Shown here: in pieces, positions 34,051-46,292 of the stretch
Position numbering within the stretch: the first letter of the stretch is position 1
Layout of the letters: each line of letters begins with the position of its first letter
From: Lantana camara
Lineage: Eukaryota > Streptophyta > Magnoliopsida > Lamiales > Verbenaceae
Reading direction: 5' to 3'
Assembly: GCA_037501455.1 (NCBI GenBank)
Contig: CM074860.1
Location: 52,710,501-52,774,500, forward strand
DNA: 64,000 bases
Position numbers and translations under genes: made by a program
The notes under the pieces: model-generated
What the model was told of the DNA's origin: nothing
Database searches by the model: none
Seen by the model: the letters and a program-made list of their open reading frames with translations, nothing else

Positions 34051-34222
34051 AGAGTAAAAAGAGTGAGTCCCGTCAAGGGAGGCAGCAGCAAATCAAGGGG
34101 TGGTGATGGGGGTCACCAAAACTCTGTTATAAAGGGGTGACCCCCGTTTCTGAAGGCAGTCACACAACACAAGGTGCTAACGCCCTTTACACCCAAACAC
34201 ACTAGACGGGGTGGTGCCCGTC
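34051..34222. repeat. GTCACC/GGTGAC palindrome cassette (RE7 LTR)
   Basis: GGGGGTCACC at 34108-34117 is followed by GGGGTGACCCCC at 34134-34145, and GACGGG...CCCGTC occurs at about 34205-34222. These GC-rich inverted motifs lie 1.2-1.4 kb from the LTR start and differ in sequence from the cassettes of other families. Confidence 0.55.
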
Positions 34223-35433
34223 ACCTCTGAATCCTACCCAAAAACAAACAAAGTATTCCCTCCTCCAGCCATGCAAATCAGCTTCAACCAACACCCAAAA
34301 AGTAAGGTGAGCTCAAGGTAGGAAATAAACAACAAACAACACCCAATTCCATCAAAGATCAAGCCATAACTAGAGCATCAAGGAAAGGAATCAAGAATGG
34401 AAGCCTATGCTTGCATATTCATGTCTTCAAGCTTAAAAACATTAATGACATCATTTACCCCCTTCAACCACCAACAAAATTAGATCCATATAATCATAAA
34501 TGAAGCTTAAGTGATCAAGATTCAAGCATCAATTCAAGAAAAACACCAATGATGTGAAAGGATTCAATTATGAGCAAAATCCATAACTATTCATCTCATA
34601 TATCATATCTCCAACAAACTTGGCTTAAAATCTAAAATTCCTGGATGTAAATGATCACATAAGCATGGAGATATCAAATATGTACTTACTTCCAGAAGAT
34701 GATGGAGGAAAATGAAGAAATGAGCTCAAATTTCTCCCTTGGTGAATAGTAGCGAGATAGAAATGACTTTCTCCAAAGTTTGCAAAATTTCTCCTCCTTT
34801 TTCCTTGCTTAAACCGAGATGAAGGAGTATAGGAAGCAAGTGTATTGAGTTGGCGGATGGGGGGACCAAGTTTCATGCAAAAAGGTTGAAAATTTGAAGG
34901 ACTTATGTGCAATTTACTCCATAGTGGTCATATAGGCGTGAGGTGAGTTTTTGGTCAAGTTTCGGAGTATCAAATGGGCTTGGAAAAATACAAGGATTGT
35001 TCCAATATCCCAAAACCATTGAAATGAGTCCAACGAAAGTGATGGAATTCGATCCAAATTCCCGAGCTCTAGATACGCACCCCGGAACCCAAAGTGCACT
35101 AAAAACGTTTTAGCCTCCTTTAGGTTCCCAACGAAACAAACACCTCAAAAGCTCAACAAATAAACCTGAAAAAATAAAACGAGCACATTCACACGTTCAT
35201 AACACGTATAAATCATGCGTATCACATAAGCACAATAATCGAAATTGAAAACGGTCAAAAACGGAGCAAATACCAACAAAACGAAAATAAACGTTCAAGT
35301 ATGAATTTAAATAATTAAAAGAATAAAGATTAAACATTAAATAAACAAATATTAAACATGTAAATGTGAAATTAAGGAATTTAAAATACGCACATACATC
35401 ATACCTGTACGGCCTGAAAGTCGGAGTGTCACA

Positions 35434-35452
35434 ACCTCTCCCCCTTAAAAAG
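35434..35452 (-). other. Polypurine tract of RE7
   Basis: On the minus strand, TTTTTAAGGGGGAGAGGT lies directly against the LTR start TGTGACAC. Confidence 0.85.
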
Positions 35453-35454
35453 GA

Positions 35455-37798
35455 CTTGTCTTCAAGTCCGACTCGAGGCCTCAAAAAACTCAGGATACAA
35501 ACTCCTCATCTTCTCCTCGGTTTCCCAAGTTGATTCCTCAGATTTCTGATCTCGCCAAAGAACTCTCACCAAAGGAATTTTTCGGTTCCTCGACTCTTGC
35601 ACTTCTGGTGCTGAATTGCAATCAGGTGCTTTTCTATCGTTAAGTCCGGCTCTAACTAAACCTCTTCAACAGGGAGAATAGTTGTCTCATCGGCGATAAT
35701 ACTTACAAAGCTGAGAGACGTGCAACACGTTGTGTATTCTGGTCAAACTTAGAGGTAGATCCAATCTATAAGTCGTTTCTCCAATCCTCTATAAGATCTC
35801 AAACGGCCCAAGGTAGCATGGGCTGAGCTTTCCACCTTTACCTATTCGAGTGAAGCCTTTTTTAGGAGACGCTTTCAGAAAAACTCTATCTCCGACTTCG
35901 AACTCTAAAGGCCTTCTTCTCTTATCGGCGTAACTCTTTTGACGAGCCTGAACTGCCCTCATTCTCTATCGGATCTTGTGAACCTTCTCAATATTGGCAA
36001 CAATCTTTTCCTTAGGCTCTGTTATCTCGAGCTTATTCTCCTCGGTCCACCTCCATTCCTCGATATCCAAAACAAAGGAGATCTGCACTTTCTCCCATAA
36101 AGTGCTTCATATGGAGCCATCTTAATCAAAGCCTGGTAGCTATTGTTGTAAGAAAATTTAACCAAAGCTAGGTGCTCATCCCACTTCTCCTGAAAATCCA
36201 AAGCACATGCTCTTAGCATATCCTCTAAGTACTAAATTAACCTTTCAGACTGACCGTCCGTCTGAGGATTCAAAGTGGTGCTAAACTTGAGCCGGGTGGC
36301 CAAACACTTCTGAAGATTCTGCTAAAACATCGAAGTAAACCACGGATCCCAATCCAAAACAATACTAGCCAGAACTCTATGCAACCTTACAATTTCCCGA
36401 ACATACAACTCGACTAGCTTTGGTACCTTCTTGGACATCCGAGCCTTGAGGAAATCGTCTTACTTGGTAAATCTGTCGACAATCACCCATATCCCATTGA
36501 ACCCTTGTTTCCCTCTAGGCAAGCAGTCCATTATCACTTTCTCCCACTTCAACTCGGGAATAAGAAGCGGTTGGAGAGTTCCTCCCTGCTTCTGGTTCTC
36601 TACTTTCACCTTTTGACATGTTAGACATCGCTTCACGAAGTTCACGCCATCCCTTTTCATGCCATTCCATCGATATTTCTCTTTCATGTCCCTATACATC
36701 TTGGTAGCTCCCGGATGAATTGAGTACCTCGAGCGATGTGCCTTCTCAAGTAAGCCTCTTGAGCTCTTCTGGGACACATATTCTCGCTTCGAACCTTAAC
36801 AAACCGGAATCATCAAATCCAAACATAGAATTCAGATCATTTCTAGAATGAGCTACCAACTTCTCAATCTCTGCATCCAAGGTTTGAGCTTCCAACAGCT
36901 GTTTTTTCAAATCTGGCAAAATGGTAAGATTAGCCAACCAAGTCCCTGAAACCAAAATCTCTTAACCTGAACTCAAAGAACCTACTTCCAAATTAGCCAC
37001 ACTCGCCTTTCCACTCAAGGTATCGGCCACTACAATGGCTTTACCTGGATGATACTGAATTGTGCAATCATAATCCTCTAGTAACTCCAGCCCACGCCTC
37101 TGTCTCAAGTTCAAATCCTTTTGAGAAAAGAGGTACTTAAGACTCTGGTGATCGGTAAACACCTCGAATGTTGCACCGTATAGATAGTGTCGCCACTTCA
37201 TCAAAGCAAACACAACGCCAGCTAATTCGAGATCATGGGTAGGGCATTTCTTCTCATGCTTCTTCAAATTCCTTGAAGCATAAGCTACCACTCTATCGTT
37301 CTGCATTAAAACACAACCGAGACCTTCTTTGGAAGCATCTGTATAAAGGGCATAACCCTCGGTACCCTCGGGTAGGGTAAGAACCGGTGCTGAAGTCAAC
37401 TTCACCTTCAAAGTCTGAAAACTTGCCTCACACCTATCATCCCACTCGAACTTTACCTCCTTTTTAGTTAAACGAGTCAACGGGGCCCCAATCTTAGAGA
37501 AATCATTTACAAACCTGCGATAATACCTTGCCAACCCAAGAAAACTTCGGATCTCTGAGACATTTCTCGGTCTCTCCTAATGAAGTACGGATTCAACCTT
37601 GGATGGATCAATTTTAATTCTGTTGCCTGAAATGGTATGACCTAGGAACATAACTTTGTCAATCCAAAACTCACATTTGCTGAACTTCGCATACAACTTG
37701 TGTTCTCTCAAAGTTTCCATGACGATCCGAAGGTGCTGTGCATGCTCTTCAGTGGACTTTGAATACACCAGGATGTCGTCTATAAAGATTACCACGAA
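35455..37798 (-). pseudogene. RE7 gypsy pol: reverse transcriptase end, RNase H, integrase, chromodomain
   Basis: On the minus strand, 37798-37577 holds the catalytic [13 protein letters not shown] and [10 protein letters not shown]. RNase H lies at 37534-36962, with [21 protein letters not shown] and [14 protein letters not shown]. The integrase zinc-binding part is at about 36777-36600 (IHPG, CLTCQKVK). Core sequence follows, including VDRFTK, PQTDGQSER near 36260 and NNSYQ...[11 protein letters not shown] at 36219-36022. A GPF-type segment lies near 35830 and a chromodomain-like RNRKIPLVRVLWR...WETEEKM at about 35600-35480. The frame is broken near 37560, 36960, 36760, 36440 and 36020, so no single protein is possible. 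Confidence 0.9.
37794..37798. repeat. Target-site duplication of sLTR-A, left copy (ACGAA)
   Basis: ACGAA pairs with ACAAA at 43399-43403, a 5-bp duplication with one substitution. Removing sLTR-A and one copy restores the expected protein order [10 protein letters not shown] in RE7. Confidence 0.8.
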
Positions 37799-38911
37799 CG
37801 TAGCACCCGAGCGCAAGGTACCACATCCCCCGCACCGAGACCCAACACGAATATGAAATGGACACTCCATACCCGAGCTAAATCACGACGAACGGGGACA
37901 TACACACACGCTATGCTAGGCAGGACTAACCCTTAAAACATAAAATTAGAGAAAAACATTAGAACGGAAGCAGTAACTGATCATAATATATGCAGTGAAC
38001 ATTCAAGCTCCAAAAATAGATCATTTACAATATGCAAGTATCCAAAAGAGCCATCACGGCCTAAGCTATTATATACGCTCCAAAATACAATAATCATAAA
38101 TATGAGTATACAAGTGTAAGACCCAAAAATACAAGAGCTAGAGACAAATGCGAGACACACGACTCAAATTCCCACATAGCTCCACTGACACCTACATGAA
38201 ACAACTGAAAACCAAACGGGTTTAGTCCAAAAGGGACTGGTGGGTATAAAAATAGGGCATCAATATAATATAAGACAGTATTTAAACATCCACATGCAAG
38301 CTATAATCCCGAATGAGGTTTTTAAAGCATTTCCCAAGTGGGTTAAATAAAGAAATCATCAAAAGGGATTATAACACCCAATTTCCATTAGGTCTTTAGT
38401 GGCCCGGCGAGTGGGTGTGCATTATCTCCAACCAACACCTTGTGTAGTTCATTTAAACGTTGATTCTTTCTTTCTTTTCATGAATTACATTCTTTTGTGC
38501 ACATTGAATGTCGTTTACACCCTCTTCCTCCAGGTGATGGACAGGTTTGCAAGACCTGGCCATCCATTCATTGACCAAAAGGGGTTACATGACTCCCCAG
38601 ATGGCACTCAGCATCCATTCCTCGCTAACTCCTAACGAGATCCGGTTTCGCCGTTATTTCGTTGGAACTAGTGTAAGGGATCACCGTCGGCCCATCCCTC
38701 CTCGGATAGCCACTCACACTAAGTCCCTGGGTCCCATTCTGTGCATTCATTCATTCTCGCCAAAACTTTTGGTAGGGCTCATAAAATAAAGGCTTTACGT
38801 TGTAATCATTTACTCTTAAAATGACTCTATATACATATAATAAATCTTGGCTGAAATCTTTACATATTGAAGGTATATAGGGTCATTTAACTAAATAGTA
38901 GAGAAACCCAC

Positions 38912-38977
38912 CTTAAACAGAAAAAAGGAGAACATAAGAGCCTTATTGACCGGCCTCTTCTCCAACTGGACTGAAAT
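38912..38977 (-). other. Candidate LTR mini-exon (sLTR-A)
   Basis: This 66-nt minus-strand block lies between TTCCTTGCATAG and TTTAAG|GTGGGTTTCTC, equivalent to 26964-27028 of RE4. Confidence 0.45.
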
Positions 38978-39178
38978 CTATGCAAGGAAGGTGAAGTGAG
39001 CCTCAAGATGACCAAATAAGACGCCTGGCGATGTAATGATCATGATATGAATGCATAAAAGATGATATTATGTAATGAACACGTTCATGTGCAGGATTAA
39101 TGCATTTAAATCATATAAACAAGCCATTCATTCGTTCAAGGAGGCGTTTATATTCATTCAAGTCATGAATTTCACATT

Positions 39179-39183
39179 TCATA
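39179..39183. repeat. Target-site duplication of sLTR-B (TCATA)
   Basis: TCATA precedes the LTR start at 39184 and recurs exactly at 41622-41626. Confidence 0.9.
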
Positions 39184-39397
39184 TGTAACGCCCCGTGTCT
39201 TCGTTCCAGGTACGCTCGCCACACGTGTGCGTTTAAGTGTTAGAATTGTTGGCATGCTTTAGGATTTTGTGTCTAATTGATTTATGTGATTAATTTCCTA
39301 ATTGTCTATGTGATTATTTTAATTGAATTTCATTTTAATTCCATTTCATTACATTTCATCCCTAACATATGCATAATTCATACATTCATTTCATAAC

Positions 39398-39537
39398 ATA
39401 TTATATATACATATATATATATACATATATATATATATATCTATATCTATATACTTAAACTAATTTCATAAGATTAACATTTCAATTACTTCATGCATTT
39501 TCATGAAACATGTATTTACATATATATATATATATAT
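39398..39537. repeat. AT/TA dinucleotide-rich microsatellite in sLTR-B
   Basis: Two runs of alternating A and T, about 39398-39453 and 39520-39537, are separated by AT-rich sequence. Confidence 0.85.
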
Positions 39538-40225
39538 AACTTGCCTACACTAATACACTCACATGCAATATATAGGTATATATTAATGACAACTAACTTG
39601 ATTATATACATATAATATATTTAATATGTACTTTATGACTTTATACATATACACATTATATCTATACTTATATTACATTACATACATTATACATATATCA
39701 CATTGCAAGACATACACACTCATCACGATTCTTTCTCCATCACTCACACACACACTTTGATCTCCAAGCTAGAAGAAGAAGATAGGAGATTCAAGAAGGC
39801 ATAATCACCATCATCATCTTATCATTTCCATTCCATAATTTCTTCAAGGTTGGTTACATGGGTTGGTATATATATGTAAATAGGTGTGTGTATGAGGGTT
39901 TGTTGGATTATTAAGCTTTGTTTGAATTCTTGTTGGTTAAACATGATTTTCTATGAACAACCTTTTGTGAATAATGAATTATTAGCCTTGTTTCCTTGTA
40001 ACTTGAATGGCTTGCTCATATTTGATATTTGGATGATTTATATAAATTGTTCGGTTTGATTCTTGGCCCCAACTTGAATTACATGTGTTGTAATTGATGT
40101 ATTAGTTGTATATTGGGGTTATATGATAGTTTGAGGTGTTTATTTGTTGATTGATTGGTGTTGGATGGTTTGGGAGGCATATTTTCGAGCCTTGCCCTGT
40201 TTTTCCCTCGTTTTTAGCTGATGGG

Positions 40226-40346
40226 AAAGGTCTATGGGCGTGGATTTGGTCCCACGGCCGTGGATTTGAGTCCAGAACTTGGTACTTTCGGCATAAGGAT
40301 CCACGGGATTGGATTTTTGTACTTGGAAAAATCCACGGCCGTGGAT
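40226..40346. repeat. CCACGGCCGTGG cassette (sLTR-B)
   Basis: Palindromic copies occur at 40251-40264 (CCCACGGCCGTGGA) and 40331-40346 (ATCCACGGCCGTGGAT), with degenerate copies near 40236 and 40299. The cassette is 1.05-1.16 kb from the LTR start. Confidence 0.8.
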
Positions 40347-40922
40347 CTGCCCTTGTTTTCTGCCCAAGTTTGTTTTTCTTTGTTTACCCCTCGAACAAAC
40401 TCTGATTGACCTAATTTTTATACCGTTGGAAACCTCTTGAAGTCTAGAATAACCTCCAATTGGAATCATCTCAATATCTTTTGTCAATTCTGAGATACAA
40501 TCAATTCTTTTTTGTGTCACCACTTCATCGAAAATCTGCATTCACCCAACTTCAAGCTTTCCTCATTTTCACCTCGCTTTGAACTAGAAAATGATCCATA
40601 TACCATCGGAAAGGTCTGTGTGTCTAGTTTCATATATAAGAAATAATACTCAATTTCAACTCCTATAACTTAAGATATTCCCAATTTTCCACAGCTTTCG
40701 CATTTCCAAAAATTGTCAACTTTTGCCAAACTTCGCCAAAACACCTCTTCTTGCATTTCTTTCACTCCCTTGGCTCCATTATGTGATTTATATGATGCAT
40801 TAGTCATTTTTTAAAATTCTCAGGAATTATAATTATCATCATTCAATATCATGAGCATGACGTTCGTCGATTACTTGGTTCATTTGTCTAGAGTCTTATG
40901 TACACTCGCGTTTCTTGCACAG

Positions 40923-40983
40923 AGTTCGACCCGGTTGAGGAGCAGGGTCAGTAAGCTTCTCATTTCTTCTTCCTTTTGTCAAG
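40923..40983 (+). other. Candidate LTR mini-exon (sLTR-B)
   Basis: This 61-nt block lies between CGTTTCTTGCACAG and GTCAAG|GTGAGGTTTTG. Confidence 0.45.
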
Positions 40984-41806
40984 GTGAGGTTTTGTTTTAT
41001 TTAATTTGAACCCTATTATCTTGTATGATTGTTTCAAGCCAAAATGTATCAATTATATGTATACTTTTGAAAATGGTTTATGCACAAAAGGTTTTCAAAT
41101 GTTTTCATGAAAATGTTTTAGCGAGAATCATGCACATGTTATTGGGTCCCGGGAAAATGTGTGAATGGAGACCGGTACGACATCGGGTCGTCGGATAAGC
41201 CATTGCATATAGTACCCTTTGAGAGTATCTTACGCGACCATGTAGTGTGGGAGGTGAGATACTCTTGAGCCGGTGGTTAACCCATCGAAGGAGAGGGAAT
41301 GAGTCATGATCCCCCGTCTCGACATTGTTCATGAGGTGGCTAGGGCCTTGCAATCCCTTCCACCGCCCCGGAGGGAGAAGGATGGAAAACTTATGTTTAT
41401 CAATTTATGGTTATGATACGATTATGTTATGCATATATGCTTCCGCTTAACGTTATAGCATCGTTGGTTTTAATTGGTTTAAGGGTTAGCCCTACTTAGC
41501 TAGGTTTTGTTTTTAATTGTCACCGTTTGCCACGTGTTTGGTTCATGTATGGAAATTAATTTCATGCAAGGATTGGACTAGTGGTGCGGGGGATGTGACA
41601 CCTTCCGATGCGGGTGTTACATCATACCAAATCAATCCATGAATTTCATATATCGATCATAACACGTACTATATTATGTTTATAATTAGAGAATAGGCAA
41701 ATAAATACATTCAACTCAAGATAGGAAATTAGATAAGAACATGAAATAGGTAACCATTTAATTCTATAATTCAAATAAATTAAACAATACTTAAAAAATA
41801 TACAAA

Positions 41807-41810
<4 letters not shown>

Positions 41811-41847
<37 letters not shown>
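41811..41847. repeat. (TA)n microsatellite
   Basis: About 18 TA repeats lie in sLTR-A, just right of the sLTR-B insertion. Confidence 0.9.
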
Positions 41848-41848
<1 letters not shown>

Positions 41849-42922
41849 CATGCACAAAATAATATCAAACAAACAAACAAATATATATTTATATATATAC
41901 AGCATGTATGAAATAAAACATGTTTACAATTAAGAATCATGCACAACCATGCACAAACAATGAAATTAAAACAAGGGCTGCTGTTGTTCGAAAAGGAACA
42001 TCGCGGCCGCAACGCAGGACGCAGCAACAGCAGCAAGTGCGGCAAAACAGGGCACAAACACCACAAAAACAGGGCATTAATCCTCAAGCACACTTCAACA
42101 AATATTTCAGCCACTAAGAAGGTGAACAAAAGCAGCAATTGATAGCATATATCAGTCCCAAACGCAGCAGCAGTCCCTCACGTGAGGAAGGAAATGTAAT
42201 ATATCATTTCATGCGATTTCAACCAAATTCCATTAATGGTATCTCGTTAATTCCTCAACTACCACAGAATACAAGTTTATAAATGAAATAAGAAAGTTAA
42301 GATAATCACTTTCAAGCTTTAAAATCAACAAAAGCATCAAGTATCCCATGAGATCAAGAATTTATGTTATAACCTAACTATTCACTCATGCCTTCAAATC
42401 TCCATGGATTCAAGCTCAAAAGTAGGGATGTATGGTTCAAAATGATCATAAATGAATTTATATTACAACCCTAAACTTACCTTGTGGATTGGATGAAGTT
42501 TGAAAGAGATTTGAGCCTTGAATCTCCAAGCTTGGCAAGGGTTACGGGAATAACTGAGAGCAGGGGTCTTTTGCTGAAATTTCTCTAAGTGTGAGGGTTG
42601 GTTCAGTTTGGGGTGGTTAAGGGCTGTTAGAGGGTTCATTTAGGGTTCCAACGAATCAAACCATGGTTAATTTGGTCAAGGTTTGTGAAAGTTATGGCCA
42701 TTTTAGTGAGCTGTGGCAGTTTTCACGAACGTAACACTTTTCGGTTGAATTTCGAAAGTTCAAATAATCTTGGAAAGATATGAGGCTAAGTTTATTACAC
42801 TCAAATTTTTGTTACGAGTTCAATGAAGTTGACGGAACTCGATTCCGAGTTCCGGAGCTCAAGATATCACATATGGAACCAAGGGTGCGCTAATTGCTCG
42901 TTAGCCCGTAATTTTGATTCCA

Positions 42923-43003
42923 AGAAGAAAATAAATTCGAAACTAATGCAAGAAGAAAATAAATTCAAAACTAATGCAAGAAGAAAATAAATTCGAAAAC
43001 ATT
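42923..43003. repeat. 28-bp tandem repeat, about 2.8 copies
   Basis: The unit beginning AGAAGAAAATAAATTCGAAA occurs at 42923-42950, 42951-42978 and partly at 42979-43003, with one substitution in the middle copy. It lies in the first part of sLTR-A and is absent from the related RE4 LTR. Confidence 0.85.
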
Positions 43004-43398
43004 AAACGAGCATATATTCATATTCATGACACGTATATCTCCAACATATTAAATTTTCACGAAATTTCGATATTGAATCATATAAGAACGAAACGCGTTT
43101 ATAACACTCATGAGCAATGCGTAAATTAATTCATAATATTCCATAATAATTAACAAAAATTAAATTCGTATTTTTATGTAATCAAAGTGCACGAATTAAA
43201 TATATACATTTAATATTAATAAAATTAAAATATAAATGTCAATGGATTAACATATATTTAATCTTAATAACTCAAGATATAATTATTTAACACTTAATAT
43301 ATAAAATTAAATATACAAAACACTTATAAACAATTAATTCGCGCAATTTGGTAATCCCATACGTCATACCTGTACGGCCGAAAAGTCGGGGCGTCACA

Positions 43399-45128
43399 AC
43401 AAATTTATCAACAAACGGCCTGAACACTCTGTGCATCATGTCCATAAACACAGCTAGTCCATTAGTTAATCCAAACGGCATCACGACGAACTCAAAATGC
43501 CCATACCGAGTATTAAACCCGGTCTTCACAATATCCTCCTCCCTGATTCGTAGCTGATAGTAACCCTGCCTCAAATCTAACTTGGAGTAAACTTTAGAAC
43601 CCTGCAGAATATCAAACAACTCCTCCATGTGAGGCAAATGGTATTTTTTCTTCACGAACATCTGATTCAACTCACGGTAATCAATGCACATCCGTAACAT
43701 TCCATCTTTCTTCTTCACAAACAGAACGGGAGCACCCGTGGAGAAGTGCTTGGACGGATGTACCCGCAAGCTAGAAGTTCATCAAGCTATGTTTTGAACT
43801 CCTTTAACTCAGCAGGAGCCATCCTGTATGGAGTCTTCGAAAAAGGCTCTGCTCCAGGATAAAGGTCGATTATGAACTCGATGTCCCTATCAGGTGGTAA
43901 AGAACCTAACATCTCAGGGGAATACATCGGCATACTCTTGTACGACCTCAGTCTCTTCAAGTTTGGCCTGATCCTTCGGTTTGTTCAAAAGATAGGCCAT
44001 GAAACCTGTCGCACCGTCCTGGACCAGTGTACTCGTCTCAAAAAAGGAAACAAATGGGCTTGACTGCACCTTCTCACCCTTAAACACCACAGAACCAAAG
44101 GAAAGCTTCTTCTCACGTCAATCCATCTTAGCCCTATGCTCAAATAACCAATCCATTCCAAGGATTACATCATATCTCTGCATTGGCATCTCAATCAAAT
44201 CTGCAAGGAAAACTCGGCCTTCGAAGCTCACCGGACAAGCACGGTACACACTGCAAGTAACCAAACTACCCCCGAGGGGAGAACTAACCACGTAGTCATG
44301 CGTAGACAAATAAATAGGCAAGGATAAAGAAGCAGTAATATCCCGAGAAATTAAGGAATGAATGGCCCCGGGATCAAATAATTCATGCAATGTAGTGCCA
44401 TGAATCCTAATAGTACCTTCAATCACGGTGCTTAGGTCGATCTCCACGGCTTCCACTTCCTCACCGCCCAAAGCATAAGCCCTAGCTTGGATTGCGGGCC
44501 TCTGATTATCCTTCTTCTTCGGGCACGTGCTCACCATATGATCCGGTGCCCCACAAATAAAACACCTCTTAGGTAGCCTGAAGCAGTTATCAACGTGGTT
44601 AGGGCCTTTGGAATAGGTACATTGAACTTTAGGGGGGAGCCGAAAGTGCCAAGGGTTGATTCGCTCCCATGGGTCGGAGTTGTTTATTTTGAGGCTTCGC
44701 CTGTTGAAAAGCTTGATAAGCCGGCCTCTTCCCAAATTTGTTAGAACTCCCCGAACTTTATCCTTGCCCAGCATGCGAGCTCTTTCTTCTCAAAGCCTTC
44801 TCGGTTACCTTCGTCCACGTGCTTGTGTTAGCAGCTTCCAAAGCATCCTTCATGTCCTCAAGTAAACCCTGAAGGAATTGAGAGGCTTTAGCTTCATCAT
44901 CATGAGCAATGTTGGGAGCATAACATGAAAGCCTCTCAAACTCGTTTATATAATCTGTCACGGACATTTCTCCTTGCTTGAGATCCATAAACTCTCTTAA
45001 GCGTTTGCTTGGTGTAGACTTCGAGATGTACTTATTTTTGAATTCCTGAACAAATACCTCCCAGTTGATCTCCTCCCTGGAAGCCTCCAACTTCACCTGA
45101 ACACTAGACTACCAACTGTATGCATGTC
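43399..45128 (-). pseudogene. RE7 gypsy gag-protease-reverse transcriptase (N-terminal part)
   Basis: On the minus strand, capsid sequence runs from the 45128 break (INWEVFVQEFKNKYIS, LKQGEMSVTDYINEFERLSCYAPN) to about 44758. Two zinc knuckles follow: the first has lost its second cysteine (CTYSKGPNH), the second is intact (CFICGAPDHMVSTC, near 44560-44519). The protease at about 44400 has LFDPGAIHS, followed by VILGMDWLFEH near 44140. Reverse transcriptase has [31 protein letters not shown] and [10 protein letters not shown], and ends at DKFV, where sLTR-A enters. Frame changes near 44760 and 43770-44118 break it. Confidence 0.9.
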
Positions 45129-46292
45129 TGCAACATCCCGATCATCCGGCCGTACAGGTACACCGCTATGAGAGTGATACGTGCGCATTTAAATTATTTA
45201 TTTTTGTAATTATAAGTTTATTTTATTATTTATGTGATATAATTGAATTATTTGAATTAATATTTGTACTTTTATTTGAACGTTAGATAAACTATTTGAA
45301 CGTATTTGCTCTTTTTGCCTTGTTTTTAGTCCGTTTGAATCCGTTTTCGTTTGTGATTTTTGTGATTACGTGCTATGCATGGATTATATGTATAATGAAT
45401 GTGTTTTTATGTTCGCTGCATGTTTTTGAGTTCGTTTGATACGGTTTTCGAATCGTTTTATTTGTTAGGGACTTGAGTGCCTAACTTGTTTTAGCGGACC
45501 TTGGGTTTCGGGAGGCGTAACTCGGGATTGGGATTTCGGATTCCAATTCTGGAAGAAGCGGCAAACTCGTAACAAAGAATGGAAGCTAGATAACTTAGCC
45601 TCATATTTTTCTAATCCCGTTTCATACCCCTTATTTTTCCCGAAACGCGACCAGTGTGACAGATTTGCGACCTTCGCCTATATTGCTCATAACCGACCCA
45701 TTTCTTATTCGAATTGACCTGTTCTGGAACCCATGTCAACCTTATTCAGCCCTTTATCCCTTTTATATTGCCCTCATTTCAGACTACCCAAGAGAGAAAG
45801 CAAGAAAGAAGCAGCAACCGAAGTGAAGAAGGGAGAAAGAAAAGAAAGAGCTGTCACTATTCACTCTTGCACATTTTGAGCTCGTTCGACCTCCGTTCTT
45901 CGTCAAATTTGAAAGGTAAGTTCAGAATTAGAACCTACATATTCTTAACTTTGTTTTCAGTCTTGATTTGTCCATTTTCATTCCTTTTTGAGCATGCTAT
46001 GGCTGTTCTGATGAATAGTTAGGTTAGATGTCTCTTTTCATGAGTTCTTGCATTTCTTTGGATCATTTCTTGAATTGATGAGTGTTATGCGATCTAGATG
46101 ACTTATATGTTTCATTCCTAACATGATTTTTGTGGTAATTGCTTGAAATTTGATCCACCATTGTTGTACTTTCATGAAAGTTTGAAGCTTTGAAGGTGTG
46201 TGTGACAGATTTGCTCCCTCGCTTTGCCTTGATGATTTGGGTGTGTTATACATGAGTTTTGTGGTTAATTTTGCTGCCTTTTCATGCTTCTT
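45129..46292 (+). repeat. LTR head fragment (RE8a), plus strand
   Basis: It starts TGCAACATCCCGATC and continues with CCGTACAGGTACACC, a typical gypsy LTR start for this window, cutting RE7 gag. A donor-like GAAAG|GTAAGT stands near 45914. It ends at 46292, where a second LTR start follows. No open frame is supported. Confidence 0.6.

Larger units (their letters stand above)
32446..35433 (-). repeat. RE7 3' LTR
   Basis: The 2988-bp LTR runs from TGTGACACTCCGAC (35433) to GGATGCTACA (32446) on the minus strand. Minus-strand landmarks are: donor-like GGAA|GTAAGT near 34690, palindrome cassette 34222-34051, acceptor-like CTCCTTTTGTTTCAG, exon-like block 33728-33643, donor-like TTAAG|GTGAGGTTTAGG, CCGGCGAGT near 33080, stem-loop TCAGTC/GACTGA near 32900-32877, acceptor-like AGTTACAG near 32853, GCTTCCGC near 32620 and GCGGGGGATGTG near 32475. 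Confidence 0.85.
39184..41621 (+). repeat. sLTR-B: solo LTR nested in sLTR-A
   Basis: The 2438-bp LTR starts TGTAACGCCCCGTG, ends GGGTGTTACA and is flanked by TCATA on both sides. Landmarks are donor-like CAAG|GTTGGT at 39849, a CACGGCCGTG cassette at 40226-40346, acceptor-like CTTGCACAG ending 40922, exon-like block 40923-40983, donor-like AAG|GTGAGG, GCTTCCGC near 41440 and GCGGGGGATGTG near 41586. It lacks the CCGGCGAGT block and the stem-loop found in other LTRs, as if about 0.3 kb were deleted. Confidence 0.92.
37799..43398 (-). repeat. sLTR-A: solo LTR inserted in the RE7 reverse transcriptase gene
   Basis: The minus-strand LTR runs from TGTGACGCCCCGACTTTTC (43398) to GGGTGCTACG (37799; the usual terminal A is G). 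Without sLTR-B and its duplication it is about 3.16 kb, with no interior or second LTR, so it is a solo LTR left by recombination. It belongs to the RE4 LTR family. Minus-strand landmarks are donor-like CACAAG|GTAAGT at 42481/42480, GC-rich motifs at 42000 and 42174, acceptor-like CCTTGCATAG, exon-like block 38977-38912 and donor-like AAG|GTGGG. Confidence 0.9.
32446..45128 (-). mobile_element. RE7: Ty3/gypsy element, 5'-truncated, split by nested solo LTRs
   Basis: Read right to left, the element has gag (45126-44560), protease, reverse transcriptase N-terminal part (to 43404), sLTR-A inserted at 37799-43398, the rest of reverse transcriptase, RNase H, integrase, chromodomain (to 35455), polypurine tract (35434-35452) and a 3' LTR (32446-35433). 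The start of gag, the primer site and the 5' LTR are missing; the sequence changes at 45129 to a plus-strand LTR. AGATT at 32441-32445 is a possible target duplication, but no partner is visible. Several frame breaks make it inactive. Confidence 0.85.

Noticed and set aside
37577..37870. Apparent novel N-terminus on the RE7 reverse transcriptase fragment
   Set aside because: The extra residues before FVVIFIDD are translated from the end of sLTR-A and do not belong to the polyprotein.
39700..40900. Host gene with introns in the 39.7-41.0 kb region (splice-like sites, CT-rich leader)
   Set aside because: The whole region is inside a solo LTR bounded by exact TCATA duplications, and the same site order recurs in other LTRs. 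It is part of the LTR pattern reported as a finding.
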